From Rhizobium sp. Leaf262 (GTDB taxonomy: Bacteria > Pseudomonadota > Alphaproteobacteria > Rhizobiales > Rhizobiaceae), in the NCBI RefSeq assembly GCF_001422245.1, contig NZ_LMMM01000001.1, forward strand, positions 63,422-127,421: a stretch of DNA of 64,000 nucleotides. The letters are read 5' to 3'. The notes below the pieces were generated by a model. It had not been told where the DNA came from. It made no database searches and worked only from the letters and a program-made list of their open reading frames with translations. The position numbers and the translations under genes are program-made. This document shows, piece by piece, positions 45,232 to 53,141 of this stretch; within the stretch, counting starts at the first letter, position 1, and each line of letters begins with the position of its first letter.

Positions 45232-46113
45232 ATGACATCCATCGGATTTATCGGGCTTGGTCATATGGGCGGCCCCATGGCTGCAAATCTGTTAAAAGCG
45301 GGCCATGCTGTACGGGGCTACGATCTGGTTGCCGAGTTGCTCGATACAGCCGCCGCGCAAGGTATCCTGCCAAGCCATTCGTTGGAGGATGTGGTCGAAG
45401 GCTGTGATGTCGTCATCACCATGTTACCCGCTGGCAATCACGTCATTTCCGTCTGGAATCAGCTTGTAGCGGTGGTGCCGGCTGGCACGCTGCTGATAGA
45501 TTGCTCGACGATCGACATCGAAAGTGCTCGTGTGGCCCATAATTTGGCGCAGCAACATGGATGCCCATCACTGGATGCACCGGTGTCGGGAGGAACTTCC
45601 GGCGCGCAGGCCGCCAGTCTGACCTTCATGGCGGGCGGTGAAGACGAGGCCTTCGCCGCAGCCAAACCTCTATTGCAGGCCATGGGAAAGACCATCATTC
45701 ACTGCGGTGGTGCCGCCATGGGGCAGGCGGCCAAGATTTGCAATAACATGATCCTTGGTATTTCGATGATAGCGGTCTCGGAAGCCTTCATTCTGGCTGA
45801 CAAGCTTGGCCTCTCGCAGCAATCGCTTTTCGATGTTGCTTCCGTATCGTCCGGTCAATGCTGGTCGCTGACGACCTACTGCCCGGTGCCGGGTCCGGTT
45901 CCGACTTCACCGGCAAACCGCGATTACCAGCCGGGCTTTGCCGCCGCGCTGATGTTGAAGGACCTGATCCTTTCCCAGGACGCCGCTGCAACCGCTGGCG
46001 TCACGACGTCTCTCGGCCACGAAGCCATGGCGCTGTATCAGCGGTTCAACGATGCGGGCGGCACCGCGAAGGACTTTTCTGCGATCATAGAGATGTTGCG
46101 AAAATCACAATAG
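45232..46113 (+). CDS. mmsB: 3-hydroxyisobutyrate dehydrogenase
   Basis: A 293-residue beta-hydroxyacid dehydrogenase that oxidises 3-hydroxyisobutyrate to methylmalonate semialdehyde in valine degradation. The N-terminal GFIGLGHMGGPMAANLLKAGH dinucleotide motif is exact for the family, DAPVSGGTSGAQAASLTFMAGG is the substrate-binding signature, and the catalytic lysine is in GQAAKICNNMILG (near residue 172). The C-terminal LMLKDLILSQDAA is conserved. ATG at 45232 follows GGGAGG; a longer frame runs back into lpdV. No mmsA or enoyl-CoA hydratase is present, so valine degradation needs genes elsewhere. Confidence 0.93.
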   Translation: MTSIGFIGLGHMGGPMAANLLKAGHAVRGYDLVAELLDTAAAQGILPSHSLEDVVEGCDVVITMLPAGNHVISVWNQLVAVVPAGTLLIDCSTIDIESARVAHNLAQQHGCPSLDAPVSGGTSGAQAASLTFMAGGEDEAFAAAKPLLQAMGKTIIHCGGAAMGQAAKICNNMILGISMIAVSEAFILADKLGLSQQSLFDVASVSSGQCWSLTTYCPVPGPVPTSPANRDYQPGFAAALMLKDLILSQDAAATAGVTTSLGHEAMALYQRFNDAGGTAKDFSAIIEMLRKSQ

Positions 46114-46121
46114 TACACCGG

Positions 46122-46141
46122 CCGAGACCGTATCGTCTCGG
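46122..46141. terminator. Hairpin between mmsB and the YcaO-TfuA operon
   Basis: CCGAGAC (46122-46128) and GTCTCGG (46135-46141) form a perfect 7-bp stem with a 6-base loop in the 60-bp gap between convergent genes. No strong T-run is present on either side. It may serve both operons. Confidence 0.5.
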
Positions 46142-46173
46142 GGCCAAGACCGCGACTGGGGTGCTATAAAGTT

Positions 46174-46422
46174 TCAGCAATGGCCAGCGCGAACGGACGA
46201 TAGGTTGATGATCTCGGCTTTCGAGAGATCGACATCCAGTTCGCTCTGCAGCGCCGCTTGCAACGCCTGCTTGGCAACGTCGATATACCAGCTGGCAGAT
46301 GGCGCGCCGAGGGTTTCCGCAACACCTTCTGCATAGGTCAGCATATTGATGAGCGTGAGGAAATCTTCCTGGCGTTCATTGATTTCGGCATCGGTTCTAA
46401 AGGACGTCATTTGAAAACTCAT
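46174..46422 (-). CDS. Small protein at the end of the YcaO-TfuA operon
   Basis: An unrecognised protein of 82 residues from the ATG at 46422, or 78 from the ATG at 46410; the frame is open to 46488 but no ribosome site supports that. It is acidic and predicted mostly helical (EINERQEDFLTLINMLTYAEGVAETL and SWYIDVAKQALQAALQSELD), with a single cysteine as the last residue (AGHC). It lies about 110 bp downstream of tfuA on the same strand. It could be a partner protein, or a precursor with an atypical C-terminal core; helical leaders are common in RiPP precursors. Function is unknown. Confidence 0.6.
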   Translation of the reverse strand: MSFQMTSFRTDAEINERQEDFLTLINMLTYAEGVAETLGAPSASWYIDVAKQALQAALQSELDVDLSKAEIINLSSVRAGHC

Positions 46423-46533
46423 CTTGGGGTTGTTGTGATTCTTTCTACGTCCATAATGAACTGGATGCGCGTTGCAAAACCGTTGCACACGCAGAGCTTG
46501 ATTTTAGTGGTCAACTGTTCGCCTGTGCGTCGA

Positions 46534-47226
46534 TCAAAAATACATCTTGCGAAATAACGGCGTCGCGTTGAATTGCCAGGGATCCGACGGCGACGACTTG
46601 CGGCTGCCCGTCATTGCTTCGAGCAAGGCGATAGCGTCTTGGCGTTTCTGATCCGTCCAGCATATGTCGATCATCGGCTGTAGCGTTGCGAGCTCAATGC
46701 CCGCCAGTTCTGCGATACGCTTCCAGCTTCGGCGTTTGAAGAAAAGAGCGCGTGCTGCATCCCGCAGTCTCTGACACATCGCTTCCTCCAACATATGGCG
46801 GGAGAATAGGGTGTCGATGGTGGCTTGCGCGTTGACAAGGGGGATCGTCAACGGCGAATAACCAAGTTCGGCAGGGCCAAAAAGCAGTGCCACATCGGCA
46901 TCATCCACCCGCAGACCCGAAGCATAATCCTCAAATATCCTGCCGATGCCGATCATGCCGAAAGCAGAGCATTCTGCTGCACGCAGCGCACCCATGCTGG
47001 CTGCTCCGAAGACTATAATGTTTTTTGACAGGGCAAAGAGCAATTCCTTGTGCCAGACCGGGGCAACGGAGCCGAAGTTGCCGTCAATCAGGCCGATCGA
47101 CGTCGCTCCATCGGCCAAGGCCCGCATGACGTCTCCTTGTGCGGCGGGCGGACGAAACTCCATATCTGTGGACACCAGGGCGCTGGCATCTGGAAGGCTT
47201 GGGCCGACGAAAACGATCTTCATCAC
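46534..47226 (-). CDS. tfuA: TfuA-like protein, probable thioamidation partner of YcaO
   Basis: A 230-residue TfuA-core protein. The N-terminal KIVFVGPSLPDA and the central block FGAASMGALRAAECSAFGMIGIGRIFEDYASG (about residues 73-105) are diagnostic of the family, followed by DDADVALLFGPAELGYSPLTIPLVN. TfuA was first seen near trifolitoxin genes; later work on the family links it to sulfur delivery for thioamide formation by YcaO enzymes. Its ATG overlaps the ycaO stop by four bases, indicating coupled expression and probably a complex. The substrate here is not known. Confidence 0.9.
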   Translation of the reverse strand: MMKIVFVGPSLPDASALVSTDMEFRPPAAQGDVMRALADGATSIGLIDGNFGSVAPVWHKELLFALSKNIIVFGAASMGALRAAECSAFGMIGIGRIFEDYASGLRVDDADVALLFGPAELGYSPLTIPLVNAQATIDTLFSRHMLEEAMCQRLRDAARALFFKRRSWKRIAELAGIELATLQPMIDICWTDQKRQDAIALLEAMTGSRKSSPSDPWQFNATPLFRKMYF

Positions 47227-48398
47227 AGAGCCCTGGAGAGGGCGCGGTTGCCGAAACGACGGTGGCGGTCACCGTCCGGATTTTCGAGCTGCGGCGCTAT
47301 GACCTTGACCACGAAGGCTGGCAGCCAATCGGGTGCGAGATCGACCGCGTAGAGTTGAGTGATACCTGACGTCCCGAGTCTTGCGAGCACGGTTTCAAGG
47401 GGCGATGTACCGGGAGTGACGTTCAGTGATGGTAGCGTCTGAAAATCTCTGCAAGCTTCGGCTTCCATCGCCAGGAGCGTGGATGGATCGGCTTTTCGCA
47501 CAAACATATTCGGCAACAGATCGTCTCTTGCGCCGGCAATAAAGGTCATTCTGGACTGCACGGCCTCGGTGATCGCTCTGCTCGCCGCAGCCAATGCAGA
47601 CAGGGATGCACCAGCACCAAGTGTTATATCGACATGCCTTACCTGACCGCGGCTTCGGTTTTTTGGACCCAACAGTGCCACGACGCACGGAATTGCAAGA
47701 TCCGTGGTGATGTCGAACAGAGCGATCTCCAGGCCCGCGCCTGCGATTTTCTCCAAGGCTTGCTGGATATCCGGATATTCGATGGTCTTGGGATCGATAG
47801 CCGAGTGGTACCGTTTGCGTGCTGGCGTTACCTGCCAAAGCGTCAAAGCATCCCGTTCGACGCGTTCCAATACGGCGTGCAAAAGCGCCTCGTCGCGGGT
47901 ATTGCCCGAGGCCAAGCCGTCGGAAGAGCGCCAGTATCTTGGATTCTCCAACGTTCGGTCAAGGTGAATTGCCTCGAACGGCAACCATGGCCGATGGCTA
48001 GTCAACAGCTGCTCTGCCTGCATCCATTCGATATCTTCTGACGGCGCTACGGCTCGCGCATGCGGAGATAAAAGAAGATCAAGCGAGAAAACGAGCTCAC
48101 CTTGTTCCTCCAGCCATGCTCGATTGGTCAGCACCCGTTTGCAAGCGGGGTTGGTCGCAACCGACCGCTCGATTGCCTCCATCACAGCCGATGTTTTGGC
48201 AGCATCGTCATCCATGCCCTTGCCTTGGGCGATGACGACTGCTTTTGCATTCGGCGTATAAGCACACCAAACGGGAATGCCGATATCGTCGAGACCTGTT
48301 TGCCGCGCAAGTCTCGTTATCCCAAGTCGACCAAGAAAGGGTGCAACTCTATCGAACGTTTCGCTTGGAGAGCACGCGCGGTAAGCGTCGACCGGCAC
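47223..48398 (-). CDS. YcaO-family ATP-dependent peptide cyclodehydratase/thioamidation enzyme
   Basis: A 391-residue YcaO protein. The ATP-binding residues of the family are present: S70xxxE74xxE77R78 in KTSAVMEAIERSV, E178 and E181 in AVLERVERD preceded by SSDGLASGNTRDEAL, and E278/Q281/R283 in SRAITEAVQSR. The C-terminus (RRFGNRALSRAL) lacks the PxPxP tail of azoline-forming YcaO enzymes, which together with the adjacent tfuA favours thioamidation. No separate E1-like or F-protein partner gene is nearby. The start is GTG at 48398, two bases after the stop of the 74-residue gene, so translation is likely coupled to it. Confidence 0.92.
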   Translation of the reverse strand: MPVDAYRACSPSETFDRVAPFLGRLGITRLARQTGLDDIGIPVWCAYTPNAKAVVIAQGKGMDDDAAKTSAVMEAIERSVATNPACKRVLTNRAWLEEQGELVFSLDLLLSPHARAVAPSEDIEWMQAEQLLTSHRPWLPFEAIHLDRTLENPRYWRSSDGLASGNTRDEALLHAVLERVERDALTLWQVTPARKRYHSAIDPKTIEYPDIQQALEKIAGAGLEIALFDITTDLAIPCVVALLGPKNRSRGQVRHVDITLGAGASLSALAAASRAITEAVQSRMTFIAGARDDLLPNMFVRKADPSTLLAMEAEACRDFQTLPSLNVTPGTSPLETVLARLGTSGITQLYAVDLAPDWLPAFVVKVIAPQLENPDGDRHRRFGNRALSRAL

Positions 48399-48400
48399 AA

Positions 48401-48625
48401 CTAGCCGTCGCCTTCGTGAACTCCGTGTACGCCGGTGCTATCCGCAGAGGCGGCAATCGCGAAGTCCACGCCCTTTGTGATGGTGACGCCCGATGCGCGC
48501 AGCGACGCTGCGTTCGCCAGCTCACCGGAAAGTGGCTCCTGAATGGCGGTGATCGTTCCAGCCTTCAAATCCGCCTGCCAGAGGGCCGCCTCACCCGAAA
48601 TTCCTAAAATAACAACCTGAGTCAT
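48401..48625 (-). CDS. 74-residue protein directly upstream of ycaO (candidate RiPP precursor)
   Basis: An unrecognised small protein starting MTQVVILGISGEAALWQAD and ending with a Gly/His/Asp-rich tail, STGVHGVHEGDG. It has no cysteine and is rich in Ala, Gly, Ser and Thr in its second half. GGGA lies six bases before the ATG. It begins 11 bp after the regulator gene stops and ends two bases before the ycaO start. Position and size fit a RiPP precursor for the YcaO-TfuA pair, the C-terminal region being the possible core. Against this, the N-terminal half looks like a folded beta/alpha segment rather than a typical leader. Confidence 0.65.
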   Translation of the reverse strand: MTQVVILGISGEAALWQADLKAGTITAIQEPLSGELANAASLRASGVTITKGVDFAIAASADSTGVHGVHEGDG

Positions 48626-48636
48626 TCGATTCCCAA

Positions 48637-50454
48637 TTAAAATCCGGCCTTTTTCAAGCCGTCACGATACATCTCGGTTTGCCACATTTCCTTGTGGGGA
48701 ATCACGGCAAGCCAGCGATCCAAATCGAAACTTGGATTGTCTTCGAAGACTCTTGCACGATATACGCGAGCTTTGTCAACATCTCCCAACATGCCGTAGC
48801 AGGCAGCAGCAAGGCGCGCGGCTGGCCGTTTGTTGCTCATCTGATTGATGTAACCCAGCGACTGGTCGAACTGGTTGAGGAAGTAGCTGGCGCTTGCTGC
48901 TGTCCAGTAATAAATATCCGGCGATATAGGGTTGAGATCGATGGCCTGCTTGATTTTGATGATGGAGCTGGCAGGGTCGCTGTTATGGTTGAGCGTGTCT
49001 GCATAGCTGCACAAAACATCGGCATATTGCGGACTGAGGGTTTCGGCTTGAGACAATGCCGCCAGACTGTCGTCAATTTTTCCCATAAAAAGCCGGGAAA
49101 CGCCAAGTTCCTTGTAACCGTTGGACGATTCCTCGTTCACCGCAATAGCGCGATCGGCAAGCCGTTCCGCGTCGATCAGCAATTGATCGTCTCCACGCGC
49201 GGTCAACAGCCATTCGACGCTGAGCGTGCGGGATAGGCCTGCAAATGCTTCCGAGAAATCGTTTCCGTGCTCCAGCGCTTCCTTGAAATATTTGCGCGCA
49301 CGCCGGACAGACGGGAGGTTGATGTTGGAGAGGGATTGCAGCCCCTTAAGATACAGAAAATAAGCTTCCGGGCGCTTCGAGAAATCGGCCCGCGCGTTCT
49401 GGTGCGAGCCGATCTGCACCGTCAGTTCACGTTGAATGACTGCGGCAATGTCGATGCGGTGGGATGCGACGGCGATGGGCGACAGTTCGAAGCGTCCGGC
49501 CCAGATGATTTCTTCGGTCGGCGTGAAGATCAATTGCATAAACAGGTGCGTGTCGTTGCGCCGACTGTCGAGTGCATAGACCACCTTGTGGCGCTCGAGA
49601 ACCGCAGCTTTGTCCTTCGATGCCTGAATGCGCGCGGACGTGTATGGTGCAACAACCGAAACCGTGCGGCTGCTGCAGAGCCCTATCGTCAGATCCTCGA
49701 TCAACGCATCCGCAATCCTTCCATCCGGGTTGGTCCCCGTTGCGGCGGCTGGCGGAAGCAGAGCGATGCGTGGGTGTCCTGAAAGCGTTTGCGCAAAAGT
49801 CTGCGCGACAGGCTGGACAGTCTCGGCAAATGACATCGGCGTCGCTGGTACGGTCGCAGGCTCGAGCGGTCTCGTGCTCAGTCCGGAAGACAGAAGGGCC
49901 CGAATGTCATGGTCATCCGGGTCAGCCTCAAGCAGCAGGATTGCCGCGCGTTTCAAATCCGAATGCGCGTCGGGATGGCGCTGCTGCAAGTTGATCATGT
50001 CGAGAAACTGCGCGCGCAAGTCGCCAAGAATACGCAGCCTGACATCGCGGATCCATACGTCGAGCCCGGCTTTTCCCTCACCAAAGCCGGGAAGGAACTG
50101 CATGGCTACAGCGTCGCACAGCGCTTTGAGACGCTCCACCGGTGTTCCCGTGATATCGAAGTCGCCGCTCAGAACTTGCCGATCGACCGAGATATGGGTC
50201 GTGTCGATCAGCATGACGGGGCTGGATGCCTCTAACGTTGCCTGCGAAAACCGGCGCAGAGTCGAGCGCAAGTTCGTCGATGCGGCATCGGGATTGCCCG
50301 GCCAGAGCAGATTGGCGGCGTCCCTTCTTCGAACAGGCTTGCCGACATCGAGCAGATAGGCCGCCAATAGGAGAGATTGCGCTGGCACGTTCACCACGTT
50401 GCCCGCTTCATCTTCCAGATTGCATCGCCCTAGTGTCGCTAGTCTGAAAGCCAT
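48637..50454 (-). CDS. SARP-like regulator with TolB-like and TPR domains
   Basis: A 605-residue regulator with an N-terminal winged-helix and bacterial-transcriptional-activation-like region (LLLAAYLLDVGKPVRRRDAANLLWPGNPDAASTNLRSTLRRF, about residues 28-70), a central TolB/FlgO-like domain (about 225-340, IALLPPAAATGTNPDGRIADALIEDLTIGL), and C-terminal TPR-like helical repeats (about 360-580). This mix resembles CadC/SARP-type regulators that control secondary metabolite or envelope genes. It lies 11 bp before the 74-residue gene and 5 bp after the XRE gene on the same strand, so it probably controls the YcaO-TfuA operon. The ligand is unknown. Confidence 0.75.
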   Translation of the reverse strand: MAFRLATLGRCNLEDEAGNVVNVPAQSLLLAAYLLDVGKPVRRRDAANLLWPGNPDAASTNLRSTLRRFSQATLEASSPVMLIDTTHISVDRQVLSGDFDITGTPVERLKALCDAVAMQFLPGFGEGKAGLDVWIRDVRLRILGDLRAQFLDMINLQQRHPDAHSDLKRAAILLLEADPDDHDIRALLSSGLSTRPLEPATVPATPMSFAETVQPVAQTFAQTLSGHPRIALLPPAAATGTNPDGRIADALIEDLTIGLCSSRTVSVVAPYTSARIQASKDKAAVLERHKVVYALDSRRNDTHLFMQLIFTPTEEIIWAGRFELSPIAVASHRIDIAAVIQRELTVQIGSHQNARADFSKRPEAYFLYLKGLQSLSNINLPSVRRARKYFKEALEHGNDFSEAFAGLSRTLSVEWLLTARGDDQLLIDAERLADRAIAVNEESSNGYKELGVSRLFMGKIDDSLAALSQAETLSPQYADVLCSYADTLNHNSDPASSIIKIKQAIDLNPISPDIYYWTAASASYFLNQFDQSLGYINQMSNKRPAARLAAACYGMLGDVDKARVYRARVFEDNPSFDLDRWLAVIPHKEMWQTEMYRDGLKKAGF

Positions 50455-50459
50455 ATCGT

Positions 50460-50894
50460 TCAGTGGGCAAGGGGCGCGGACGTCTCGGTCGTCTTTTGTA
50501 TCTCGCTAGTGTTGGAGGTGCTCAGCGACTGAACGAGTTCGAGGACGCGGCGGCGCACGCGGCTGTCTTCAATGCCGCAGAAAGCCTTGGCGAGCGAGAT
50601 GCCTTCCTTGGAGTTGAAGAACTGCGACAACATGCTGGGCACAGCCAGCGCTCTGTCTTCAGTGGCTTCCGGCGTTCCCTCGAAAAAATACGAGATATGA
50701 ACGTCCAGCAGTTCCGAGATGTGCTGCAAACGGCTGGCGCCGACGCGATTGGTGCCCTTTTCGTATTTCTGAACCTGCTGAAACGTAATGCCCAGTCCAT
50801 CGCCAAGCTTTTCCTGGCTGAGGCCCAGCATCACGCGGCGAAGTCGAATGCGGGACCCCACATGTATATCGGTAGCATTGGGTGATTTCTTCAT
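50460..50894 (-). CDS. XRE-family transcriptional regulator
   Basis: A 144-residue regulator with one HTH_3 domain (GSRIRLRRVMLGLSQEKLGDGLGITFQQVQKYEKGTNRVGASRLQHISELL, about residues 13-65) and a helical C-terminal part rich in Ser/Thr. This type is common and multicopy in Rhizobiales. The frame reaches 50993, but ATG at 50894 gives the family's usual MKKSPN-type start. It precedes the SARP-like gene by 5 bp, so it may head the YcaO-TfuA operon and regulate it. Its operator is not identified. Confidence 0.82.
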   Translation of the reverse strand: MKKSPNATDIHVGSRIRLRRVMLGLSQEKLGDGLGITFQQVQKYEKGTNRVGASRLQHISELLDVHISYFFEGTPEATEDRALAVPSMLSQFFNSKEGISLAKAFCGIEDSRVRRRVLELVQSLSTSNTSEIQKTTETSAPLAH

Positions 50895-51068
50895 GATGAG
50901 ACGAACTCCAGAATCTGATAATTGGGATAAGACTGCCTTAAAGTTGCAATGATCGCAACGGGTCGACAGCTTGAATCCAGTGTGTATTTTCAAAGAATGC
51001 CTGGTATCACGCTGAAAACCGTGCTGTCAGCGACAAGATGCTTCGGATCGGCCCACCCGGGTCGACCA

Positions 51069-51704
51069 CTAATGCGATGGTGCGGGCGGCATCGGCTTCA
51101 GAGTGTTCATCAGTGCGCCGTAAGGCAGCAGCATGACCAACCCCACTAGGACTTTAACGGTCAAATCTCCCAGTGCCCAAGATATCCAGCGCGGGGCCTC
51201 GTAGGCAAAGAGTCCGAGAACCGGTGCGGTTTCGACGGCAAAGGCATCGTTCGGCCCGATGAAGGAGAATGTGGCCGCAAAGGCAACGGAGAAGAAGAGT
51301 GCAGTGTCCAAGACGGAGCCGAGCATCGAACCCGCAAGCGGTGCACGCCACCAGCTTTGACGGCGCAGACTGTTGAAGACTGAAATGTCGAGCAATTGAC
51401 CTACAAGATAGGCTGTGCCCGACGCAACGGCTATGCGCGGAATGGATGTCCAGAAAGACAGGGTGACGCCGACGATAAAGCCCGCCAGAACCACACGTCT
51501 TGCGATGGCAGGGCCGAACTGCCGGTTGGTCAGGTCAGTCACCAGAAAGGCGATGGGGTAGGTGAAGGCGCCCCAGGTTAGGAGATCAGCGAGATTGATG
51601 CCGAACAGCGTGCCGGACAGGGGATATTGAACAAGGATGTTCGAGGCCACCACGACCAGCGTCATCAGAAGAACGTAGATAAGCGTAAAGCGCAGGTAGG
51701 GCAT
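51069..51704 (-). CDS. yhhQ: Queuosine precursor transporter (YhhQ/VUT family)
   Basis: A 211-residue membrane protein with about six hydrophobic segments matching the YhhQ/COG1738 family, importers of 7-deazaguanine precursors (preQ0/preQ1) for tRNA queuosine. The N-terminal LIYVLLMTLVVVASNILVQYPL and the ADLLTWGAFTYPIAFLVTDLTNRQFG motif are typical. The frame is open to 51782, but ATG at 51704 is preceded by AGGA eight bases upstream and the upstream codons cover the rpmB terminator. A probable preQ1 riboswitch overlaps this start. rpmB lies upstream on the same strand, separated by its terminator. Confidence 0.9.
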   Translation of the reverse strand: MPYLRFTLIYVLLMTLVVVASNILVQYPLSGTLFGINLADLLTWGAFTYPIAFLVTDLTNRQFGPAIARRVVLAGFIVGVTLSFWTSIPRIAVASGTAYLVGQLLDISVFNSLRRQSWWRAPLAGSMLGSVLDTALFFSVAFAATFSFIGPNDAFAVETAPVLGLFAYEAPRWISWALGDLTVKVLVGLVMLLPYGALMNTLKPMPPAPSH

Positions 51705-51733
51705 TTTTTTATCCTGGGTGATGCCACCAGTTG
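51699..51733 (-). promoter_or_regulatory. Probable preQ1-I riboswitch at the yhhQ start
   Basis: On the minus strand, CTGG (51730-51727) pairs with CCAG (51717-51714). The hairpin loop contains GGCA (51725-51722), which can pair with UGCC (51703-51700) across an A-rich linker GATAAAAAAA, giving the H-type pseudoknot of preQ1-I aptamers. The 3' strand includes two bases of the AUG, and the AGGA ribosome site abuts the stem, so preQ1 binding would block translation. The downstream gene encodes a queuosine-precursor transporter, the expected target. A competing simple hairpin is possible. Confidence 0.65.
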
Positions 51734-51744
51734 GAGCCGAATTG

Positions 51745-51787
51745 AAAACAAGCAAAAGGCTTGAGCGGCACATGCCATTCAAGCCTT
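51745..51787 (-). terminator. rpmB terminator
   Basis: AAGGCTTGA and TCAAGCCTT form a perfect 9-bp stem on the minus strand (arms 51787-51779 and 51764-51756) with an inner GGCA-UGCC pairing in the loop, followed by TTGCTTGTTTT. It lies 29 bp after the rpmB stop and upstream of the preQ1-like element. Confidence 0.8.
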
Positions 51788-51815
51788 CTGAAAGTCAGTG
51801 ATGTTGAAACTGCAA

Positions 51816-52112
51816 TTAAGCAGCAGCAGTTTCAACAGTCTTCTTTGCGATCTGACGACGCAGCAGACGGGCGCGCATCGAAAGATCGTTTTCGCTGGAC
51901 TTCAGCAGAAACGCATCCAGGCCACCGCGGTGCTCGACAGAGCGCAGAGCAGCAGCAGAAACGCGCAAACGGAAGCGCTGGCCGAGAGAATCGGAAATCA
52001 ACGTAACCTGGCAGAGGTTCGGAAGGAACCGGCGCTTGGTTCTGTTGTTGGCGTGGCTGACGTTGTTGCCCGTCTGGACGCCCTTGCCGGTCAATTCGCA
52101 TACACGGGACAT
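51816..52112 (-). CDS. rpmB: 50S ribosomal protein L28
   Basis: Ribosomal protein L28, 98 residues, the usual alphaproteobacterial length. It begins [33 protein letters not shown], the near-invariant L28 N-terminus, and the C-terminal half ([25 protein letters not shown]) matches alphaproteobacterial forms. It is an essential or near-essential translation gene lying on a repABC replicon. It has its own promoter at 52209-52237 and terminator at 51745-51787. Confidence 0.97.
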   Translation of the reverse strand: MSRVCELTGKGVQTGNNVSHANNRTKRRFLPNLCQVTLISDSLGQRFRLRVSAAALRSVEHRGGLDAFLLKSSENDLSMRARLLRRQIAKKTVETAAA

Positions 52113-52208
52113 GGGTACACCTATTTGTTGTCGTCTGTTTCACCAGCGGCCTGCTAACCGGCAAAGTCCGGTGCGCAATCCATCTGGCAATGATTGGAAA
52201 GTTGCGGT

Positions 52209-52237
52209 TCTATAGTCAGACAGGAACTTGCAGTCAA
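52209..52237 (-). promoter_or_regulatory. rpmB promoter
   Basis: On the minus strand TTGACT (52237-52232) and TATAGA (52214-52209) are separated by exactly 17 bases, close to the housekeeping sigma consensus. Transcription should start near 52202, giving a leader of about 90 bases. It lies in the 252-bp gap shared with the divergent DUF3108 gene. Confidence 0.75.
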
Positions 52238-52364
52238 GCCGCTCGCTCTTTTTTGTGAGCGATTTCACCGCATTTCCGCGTCGCTCCGCTTTTTTATTGC
52301 CATAACTCGGCGTATATCATCGCCGCAGAGCGCGACTTTTTCGGCTCGTTGAGGTGTTACCTGA

Positions 52365-53138
52365 ATGAATGTCAAGGCACAAAGGTTTTTCATGGCCGCC
52401 GCCCTTATCGTGGTGGGCGCGTCCCCGACCATGGCTGCGGAAACGCGACATGACAGCGAATACTCCATCAATCTGGGTGTTCTGCCGATTGCGCGCGCCA
52501 ATTTCTCCACCAGAATGGACGGAGCGACCTACTCGATTTCAGGATCGTTCAGCGCGGCTGGGATCGCCAGCGTGCTCAAAGACATTTCTGGTCGCACCGT
52601 CGTTTCCGGTGCAAAGCGCGGAAACCGTATGCAGGCGAACGAATATTCCCTGGTTTACAAGGACGGAAAGCGGACGCGCACCTATGATGTGCAGTACCGA
52701 AACGGTAACGTTACCTCTACGACGGTCAAGCCGGAGCCGAAAGCACGTCCCGACAATTGGGTCGATGTGAAGGACCGCGATCTCCGCTCGGTACTGGATC
52801 CTATTTCAGGGCTTATCTTTCCGGTCGGAGGACGCATCTGCCCCAGCAGGCTTCCGATCTATGACGGCGAGTCGCGGCTGGATCTCGTATTGAGTTCCGG
52901 CGGCACGAAACCGTTTACCACCAACGGATTTACCGGTGATGCAATCGTCTGCAACGCGCGCTACGTTCCCAAATCGGGCTTCCGCAAGGGTCGGAAAGAC
53001 ATCGAATATCTAAAGTCGATCTCGATGGAAATATGGTTCGCTAAGGCTGGCGACATGAATGTCTATGCGCCCGTCTACGCCCGCATTCCAACCAAGGTCG
53101 GTCAGGTCTATATCACTGCGACGAAATATGGTGGCTGA
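52365..53138 (+). CDS. DUF3108-domain exported protein
   Basis: A 257-residue exported protein with a signal peptide (FFMAAALIVVGASPTMA, cleavage near residue 24). The mature part begins with the YSINLGVLPIARANF pattern and is mostly beta-strand, with a KDGKRTRTYDVQYRNGNV segment and a long DLRSVLDPISGLIFPV stretch typical of DUF3108 proteins. These are periplasmic or outer-membrane-associated proteins of unknown function. Two cysteines (ICPSR and IVCNA) may form a disulfide. It is divergent from rpmB. Confidence 0.8.
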   Translation: MNVKAQRFFMAAALIVVGASPTMAAETRHDSEYSINLGVLPIARANFSTRMDGATYSISGSFSAAGIASVLKDISGRTVVSGAKRGNRMQANEYSLVYKDGKRTRTYDVQYRNGNVTSTTVKPEPKARPDNWVDVKDRDLRSVLDPISGLIFPVGGRICPSRLPIYDGESRLDLVLSSGGTKPFTTNGFTGDAIVCNARYVPKSGFRKGRKDIEYLKSISMEIWFAKAGDMNVYAPVYARIPTKVGQVYITATKYGG

Positions 53139-53141
53139 ACC

